From assembly GCA_015065965.1 (NCBI GenBank), contig SVPH01000004.1, positions 41,511 through 105,510 of the forward strand: 64,000 nt of DNA, given 5' to 3'. This DNA is from Oscillospiraceae bacterium (GTDB taxonomy: Bacteria; Bacillota; Clostridia; Oscillospirales; Acutalibacteraceae). Below are positions 60,433-64,000 of this stretch, piece after piece. Numbering within the stretch: position 1 is the stretch's first letter; each line of letters starts with the position of its first letter. The notes beneath the pieces were generated by a model. That model searched no databases. It saw nothing but the letters and a program-made list of their open reading frames with translations, and had not been told where the DNA came from. The translations under genes and the position numbers were made by a program.

Positions 60433-61578
60433 ATGGCAAAACGAATAATAGCATTAATCTTATCACTCATAATGATTTTTAACTTTGCGTTTTTTGCAAG
60501 TGCTGCAGAATCATCATCTCTTGAATTTAACGAAAACGGCAAATTCAAAATTATGCTTGTCAATGACACGCATGATGATACAACGACAGATAAGCGATTG
60601 ATAAAAGGTCTTGAAGCCGCTATTGAAAGCGAGAAGCCTGACCTTATTGTTTTTAACGGCGACATTTTCTATGAAAGATTTATCAATCCGACAAAAGAGA
60701 AACTTTTTAAATCAATGCACGGAATCTTTCAGGTTGTTGAAAACGCAAAAGTTCCGTTTGCTCTGACATTCGGAAACCACGATACACAGTACGGCATATC
60801 GGCAGATGAACTGATGGGTTACTGCATAGAAAACTTTGATTACTGTGTTGCTGCCGAGGACGGATGCGATGCAGGCACATATAATCTTCCTGTTCGTTCC
60901 GCTGACGGAAAAATCATTTTCAATGTATACCTTATGGACACTCATTCGAAAGATGAAAACGGTGATTATGACGGCGTAAGCGAAGAACAGATCAAGTGGT
61001 ATGAAGCAAAGAGCGATGAACTCAAGGCACAGAATGGCGGAGTTCCCGTTCCGTCGTATGTGTTTGAACATATCCCCGTAAGACAGATTAATTCAATTCT
61101 GAAAGAAGTTCCGTTCGGAACAGAAAACGCAACTTTTACTCCTGACGGATACAAAGTTGTTGATCCCGATAAACACATGGGCGGCAACTTCTATGAATAC
61201 CCGAATCCTACGGGCGACGAAACAAACAGACAATATGAAAGTTGGGTAGAAAAAGGCGACATCGTTGCTGCGTTTTTCGGCCATGACCACACCAACAGTT
61301 TCTATGGCAAAACCGATGAAGGAATCATTCTCGGCTATAACGCATCCTTCGGCTGGAAGGCTTACGGAATGGGCGGAGCAACAAGGCATGTTAAAATGAT
61401 TGTTGTTGATGAAGATGACCCGAGAAACCCCGAAATTTACGAAAAAACATATACAGACCTTACCGGAGAGAAAGGCGGAATCGGTCCGATTGATTTTATT
61501 TCACCTTGGATTTACAACGTGGTTATCAATAACACAATCGGCAAAATAGTTGCACTGATTTTAAAAATATTCGGATAA
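60433..61578 (+). CDS. Exported metallophosphoesterase
   Basis: A 381-residue phosphoesterase with an N-terminal signal peptide (AKRIIALILSLIMIFNFAFF). The calcineurin-type blocks are VNDTHDD, NGDIFYE, GNHDTQYG, FEHIPVRQ and GHDHTNSFYG. The C-terminus has a weakly hydrophobic helix. It is homologous over its length to the non-exported enzyme at 2670-3806, with the same large inserts (GNFYEYPNPTGDETNRQYESW, against a matching region there). The ATG at 60433 is chosen because AGGAAGGG lies 8 bases upstream. Single gene between its promoter and a strong terminator. Confidence 0.85.
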   Translation: MAKRIIALILSLIMIFNFAFFASAAESSSLEFNENGKFKIMLVNDTHDDTTTDKRLIKGLEAAIESEKPDLIVFNGDIFYERFINPTKEKLFKSMHGIFQVVENAKVPFALTFGNHDTQYGISADELMGYCIENFDYCVAAEDGCDAGTYNLPVRSADGKIIFNVYLMDTHSKDENGDYDGVSEEQIKWYEAKSDELKAQNGGVPVPSYVFEHIPVRQINSILKEVPFGTENATFTPDGYKVVDPDKHMGGNFYEYPNPTGDETNRQYESWVEKGDIVAAFFGHDHTNSFYGKTDEGIILGYNASFGWKAYGMGGATRHVKMIVVDEDDPRNPEIYEKTYTDLTGEKGGIGPIDFISPWIYNVVINNTIGKIVALILKIFG

Positions 61579-61586
61579 TAAAAATG

Positions 61587-61623
61587 CCTGCCAACAGAGA
61601 TTTTTCTCTGTTGGCAGGTTTTT
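61587..61623 (+). terminator. Terminator of the phosphoesterase gene
   Basis: A perfect 14-base stem (CCTGCCAACAGAGA and complement) with a short T loop, then TTTTT. Confidence 0.85.
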
Positions 61624-61651
61624 GCGTGATTTCGAATCCATCAAATAAAAA

Positions 61652-61684
61652 AACAAGGAACATACGGTTCGTATATTCCTTGTT
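61652..61684 (-). terminator. Terminator downstream of the coiled-coil gene
   Basis: Minus strand: AACAAGGAATATACG and CGTATGTTCCTTGTT (one mismatch), followed by seven T. It is about 120 bases past the stop codon of the gene at 61803. Confidence 0.65.
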
Positions 61685-61802
61685 CTGGTATGAATGTGGA
61701 TAACGGATTTAATAAAATAAATATTTGTCGGCAGGAACATACATATTTGGGAATACATACTAAATTGTAATAAGCGTATTAAAACTTATACTGTACAACA
61801 TT

Positions 61803-62282
61803 TCACTTTTTAGAAAGCAGCCAATCACAATGCGTCTCCGCATCATTTATGTCTGATTTGTATCTGTCTATGGCTTGTAAGGCCGATTCTTTTTTTGCTG
61901 GATCTTTTATTGTGTCAACATACTCTCTATAAGTCTCAACAGCTGTTTCAAGACATAAAACTTCCTGTAATAACTGATGTATAGCATTTTTTTCTATTGT
62001 GTTTTCTATTTTATTAACCATCCTTTTGATGTTAGAAATTCTTTGATTTGCAGCAATCTTATCACAAGCAACCAAAGCTGCTCTTGCATGAACTATTTCA
62101 ATATGAATTGAAAGAATAGATATTATAGCTTTTTGTTTATTAATTTGATTATTTGCTTCATTATATAGTTCTTTTGCTTTTTCTAAACTAGCTTTTGTTT
62201 GATTTGCATTTTTTTCAGACTCTTGTGCTTTTTTTTGCGCTTTTTGTGCGTATTCATTTGTTTCCTTGGCATTTTCCTGCAC
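61803..62282 (-). CDS. Coiled-coil protein, probably 5'-truncated
   Basis: A 159-residue reading frame from a GTG at 62282 without a ribosome site. The first half is a low-complexity helix rich in Ala, Lys, Glu, Asn and Gln (AQKAQKKAQESEKNANQTK), a long coiled coil; the second half is a helical domain (ARAALVACDKIAANQR ... KSDINDAETHCDWLL). The frame stays open upstream to 62405 with the same coiled-coil pattern (VETANAAAQEASKNAEATN) but no start codon, and meets the truncated methyltransferase head-on at about 62.39 kb. The gene therefore seems to have lost its 5' end. The family is unknown to me. Confidence 0.5.
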   Translation of the reverse strand: MQENAKETNEYAQKAQKKAQESEKNANQTKASLEKAKELYNEANNQINKQKAIISILSIHIEIVHARAALVACDKIAANQRISNIKRMVNKIENTIEKNAIHQLLQEVLCLETAVETYREYVDTIKDPAKKESALQAIDRYKSDINDAETHCDWLLSKK

Positions 62283-62390
62283 TTTTTGTGCGTGTTTGTT
62301 GGTTGCTTCTGCATTTTTAGATGCTTCTTGAGCAGCAGCATTCGCAGTTTCGACATTTTTATAGCTTTTAGCAACAAAACCAGCACACAG

Positions 62391-63125
62391 CCCTATGTTG
62401 ATGAGTTATATCGGACTATCTTTGACTACGCACCAATCAATAATACAAGCCGTGTTGTTGAAATCGGCATTGGCGGAGGTCAGGCAACTTTACCTTTTCT
62501 TAAAACAGGTTGTAACCTTACCGCTGTTGATTACGGTGAAAACTTCTGCGAAATTTGCCGTAAGAAATTTAAAAGTTATCCGAATTTTTCAGCCGTTTCG
62601 GGAAAGTTTGAAGATATTGAATTGAACAGTGAGTACGATTTGATTTATTCAGCATCAGCATTTCATTGGATACCCGAAGAAATTGGCTACAAAAAGGTTT
62701 ATGATATGCTGAAAGACGGCGGTTTTTTCGCACGATTTGCAAATCATCCGTACCGTGACAAAAGTAAACCTACTTTGTCGGAAGAAATGGATCGAATCTA
62801 TGCGGAATACTATTACAAATACCACAACAAGAAACAAGAACCATTAGTTGAATATTCTGAAGAACAGGCTAAAAACAGAGCATTGATTGCTGAGAAATAC
62901 GGATTTACAGATATTCAATATAAGCTGTTTTACCGCACACGCACATTCTCAGCAAAAGAATACATAATGCTTCTCGGTACATATTCAGACCATATCGCTA
63001 TTGAAGAAAAAATCCGAACAGAGTTCTTTTCAAAGATAGAAGATGCAATTAACCGTCACGGCGGAGAAATTACAATTTACGATACAATAGATTTACAGTT
63101 GATGGAAAAAGAGGATTTAAAATGA
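62391..63125 (+). pseudogene. Class I SAM methyltransferase, 5'-truncated
   Basis: From PYVDELYRTIFDYAP onwards the protein matches class I methyltransferases: VVEIGIGGGQATLPFLKTG (SAM-binding motif I), LTAVDYGENF, SASAFHWIPEE and a C-terminal helical region, 245 residues to the stop. The N-terminal 20-25 residues of the family (ending in R-P-G-Y) are missing; the frame upstream is antisense to the coiled-coil gene and gives a nonsense Phe/Cys-rich string. No start codon with a ribosome site lies near 62391. It was probably cut by a rearrangement. The 3' end is intact and overlaps the next gene by 4 bases (ATGA). Confidence 0.65.
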
Positions 63126-63880
63126 TTGATTACACTAAAATAAATTCAGAAACTTGGGATTCGTGGGCTGATGAAGGTTGCGAATACACATTGCCCATAA
63201 GCCACGAAGAATATGAGAAAATTACCGCTGATGATTTTTCGGTTATTCTTACTCCTTGCATTGCCGTTCCTCACGAATGGTTTGGTGACTTGAAAGGTAA
63301 AAAGGTGTTGGGACTTGCAAGCGGCGGCGGTCAGCAGATGCCCGTGCTTTCAAAGCTCGGTGCGGAATGCACTGTATTTGATTATTCCGACAGACAGCTT
63401 GAAGCAGAGAAAATGGTATCCGAAAGAGAAGGATACAATATCACAATCATCAAAGGTGATATGTCAAAAACGCTTCCTTTTGAAGATGAAAGCTTTGATT
63501 TGATTTTTCACCCCGTTTCAAACAACTATGTTGAAGATGTTTATCACGTCTGGAACGAGTGTTACCGTGTGCTCAAAAAGTGTGGCAGACTGCTTTCGGG
63601 ACTTGATAACGGCATTGACTATTTATTTGAAGAAGATGATCCGTTGAAAGTGGTTAATCCCTTGCCGTTCAATCCTCTCAAAATGCCGAAAGAACGTCTT
63701 GATGCAATGATTGCAAACGGTGACGGCGTTCAGTTCAGCCATACATTAGATGAACAAATCGGCGGTCAGCTCAAAGCAGGATTTACACTCAAAGCATTAT
63801 ACGAAGACCGTGACGGAGAAGGCGGAAACATAATCGGCAAATATTATCCGCAATATGTCGCTACATTTGCGGTGAAATAA
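63122..63880 (+). CDS. Class I SAM-dependent methyltransferase
   Basis: A 252-residue methyltransferase. Motif I is VLGLASGGGQQMPVL (about residues 60-75), followed by AECTVFDYSDRQLE, GDMSKTLPFEDESFDLIFHP and the motif III region LKKCGRLLSGL. The N-terminus NSETWDSWADEG is typical of a group of uncharacterised bacterial methyltransferases that act on small molecules. It overlaps the truncated methyltransferase by 4 bases and is therefore normally translated with it; if that gene is broken, expression of this one may suffer. Confidence 0.85.
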   Translation: MIDYTKINSETWDSWADEGCEYTLPISHEEYEKITADDFSVILTPCIAVPHEWFGDLKGKKVLGLASGGGQQMPVLSKLGAECTVFDYSDRQLEAEKMVSEREGYNITIIKGDMSKTLPFEDESFDLIFHPVSNNYVEDVYHVWNECYRVLKKCGRLLSGLDNGIDYLFEEDDPLKVVNPLPFNPLKMPKERLDAMIANGDGVQFSHTLDEQIGGQLKAGFTLKALYEDRDGEGGNIIGKYYPQYVATFAVK

Positions 63881-63896
63881 TTACGGAGATTTAATA

Positions 63897-64000
63897 ATGA
63901 AAGAATTTATAAAAGGAATGGACTTGTGTGAAGGCTTTTTCAATGAATATGCAAAAACGATTATTGAAGAGCACTTCCCAAATTTAAAATATTCATTGAA
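63897..64000 (+). CDS. DUF4037-like nucleotidyltransferase (N-terminal part)
   Basis: The first 34 codons before the window edge. ATG at 63897 is preceded by ACGGAGAT. The start MKEFIKGMDLCEGFFNEYAK matches the N-terminus of DUF4037 proteins, predicted nucleotidyltransferases. It is 16 bases after the methyltransferase gene, so it belongs to the same operon. The rest lies outside the window. Confidence 0.55.
   Translation, partial: MKEFIKGMDLCEGFFNEYAKTIIEEHFPNLKYSL

Noticed and set aside
62199..62390. N-terminal Phe/Cys-rich extension of the methyltransferase frame
   Set aside because: The stretch is the complement of the coiled-coil gene and has no counterpart in methyltransferases; it is not taken as a membrane domain.

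Overview
The window looks like a chromosomal piece of an anaerobic, spore-forming member of the Clostridia (Bacillota), probably a gut or rumen Oscillospirales/Ruminococcaceae-type organism. Evidence seen: low-to-moderate GC, strong AGGAGG-type ribosome sites, frequent TTG/GTG starts, many sigma-A promoters with 17-base spacers, a forespore sigma factor of the SigG type, and many cobalamin-type radical SAM enzymes. No rRNA, tRNA, CRISPR array, phage or insertion sequence was recognised.

Layout. 1-5.3 kb (minus): TrkA-type potassium-channel regulator (cut by the window edge), MFS transporter, metallophosphoesterase and YfcC-type carrier in one string. 5.4-12 kb: secreted LCAT-like hydrolase, membrane protein, YhcH/YiaL cupin, secreted GH30 glycosidase, a lipoprotein and a secreted protein. 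12.2-15.7 kb: RluA pseudouridine synthase and an amino-acid ABC importer whose binding protein appears circularly permuted. 15.7-18.9 kb: two polytopic membrane proteins around a sugar-nucleotide epimerase/dehydratase-like SDR.

19-39.6 kb is the striking part. Nine proteins with a cobalamin-type Rossmann domain followed by a radical SAM core fall into three subfamilies: A (three tandem plus-strand copies, about 491 aa), B (two, about 610 aa, unusual CX4CX2C cluster motif) and C (four, about 640 aa, shared C-terminal tail). They sit with a GT2 glycosyltransferase, a fused heptose-1-phosphate nucleotidyltransferase/GmhB phosphatase, a cupin, an HddA-like heptose-7-phosphate kinase and a D-2-hydroxyacid dehydrogenase. 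The inference is a pathway that activates a D-glycero-D-manno-heptose-like sugar and builds or decorates a product by many radical steps. No product is known to me and the chemistry is unproven.

39.7-47 kb (plus): VTT/DedA-like membrane protein, galactokinase, two M42 aminopeptidases, GNAT, YhhN-like protein, secreted phosphoesterase, small membrane protein. 47-49 kb (minus): sigG, preceded by a hairpin that covers part of its ribosome site, and a secreted protein. 49.2-54.7 kb (plus): potABCD polyamine importer and an NSS symporter. 54.7-57.6 kb: DUF362 protein and DUF2079 membrane protein. 57.6-60.2 kb: an ECF sigma/anti-sigma/small cysteine-rich secreted protein operon divergent from a LytTR regulator. 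60.4-64 kb: another secreted phosphoesterase, then a head-to-head junction of two 5'-truncated genes (coiled-coil protein and methyltransferase), an intact methyltransferase and the start of a DUF4037-type gene.
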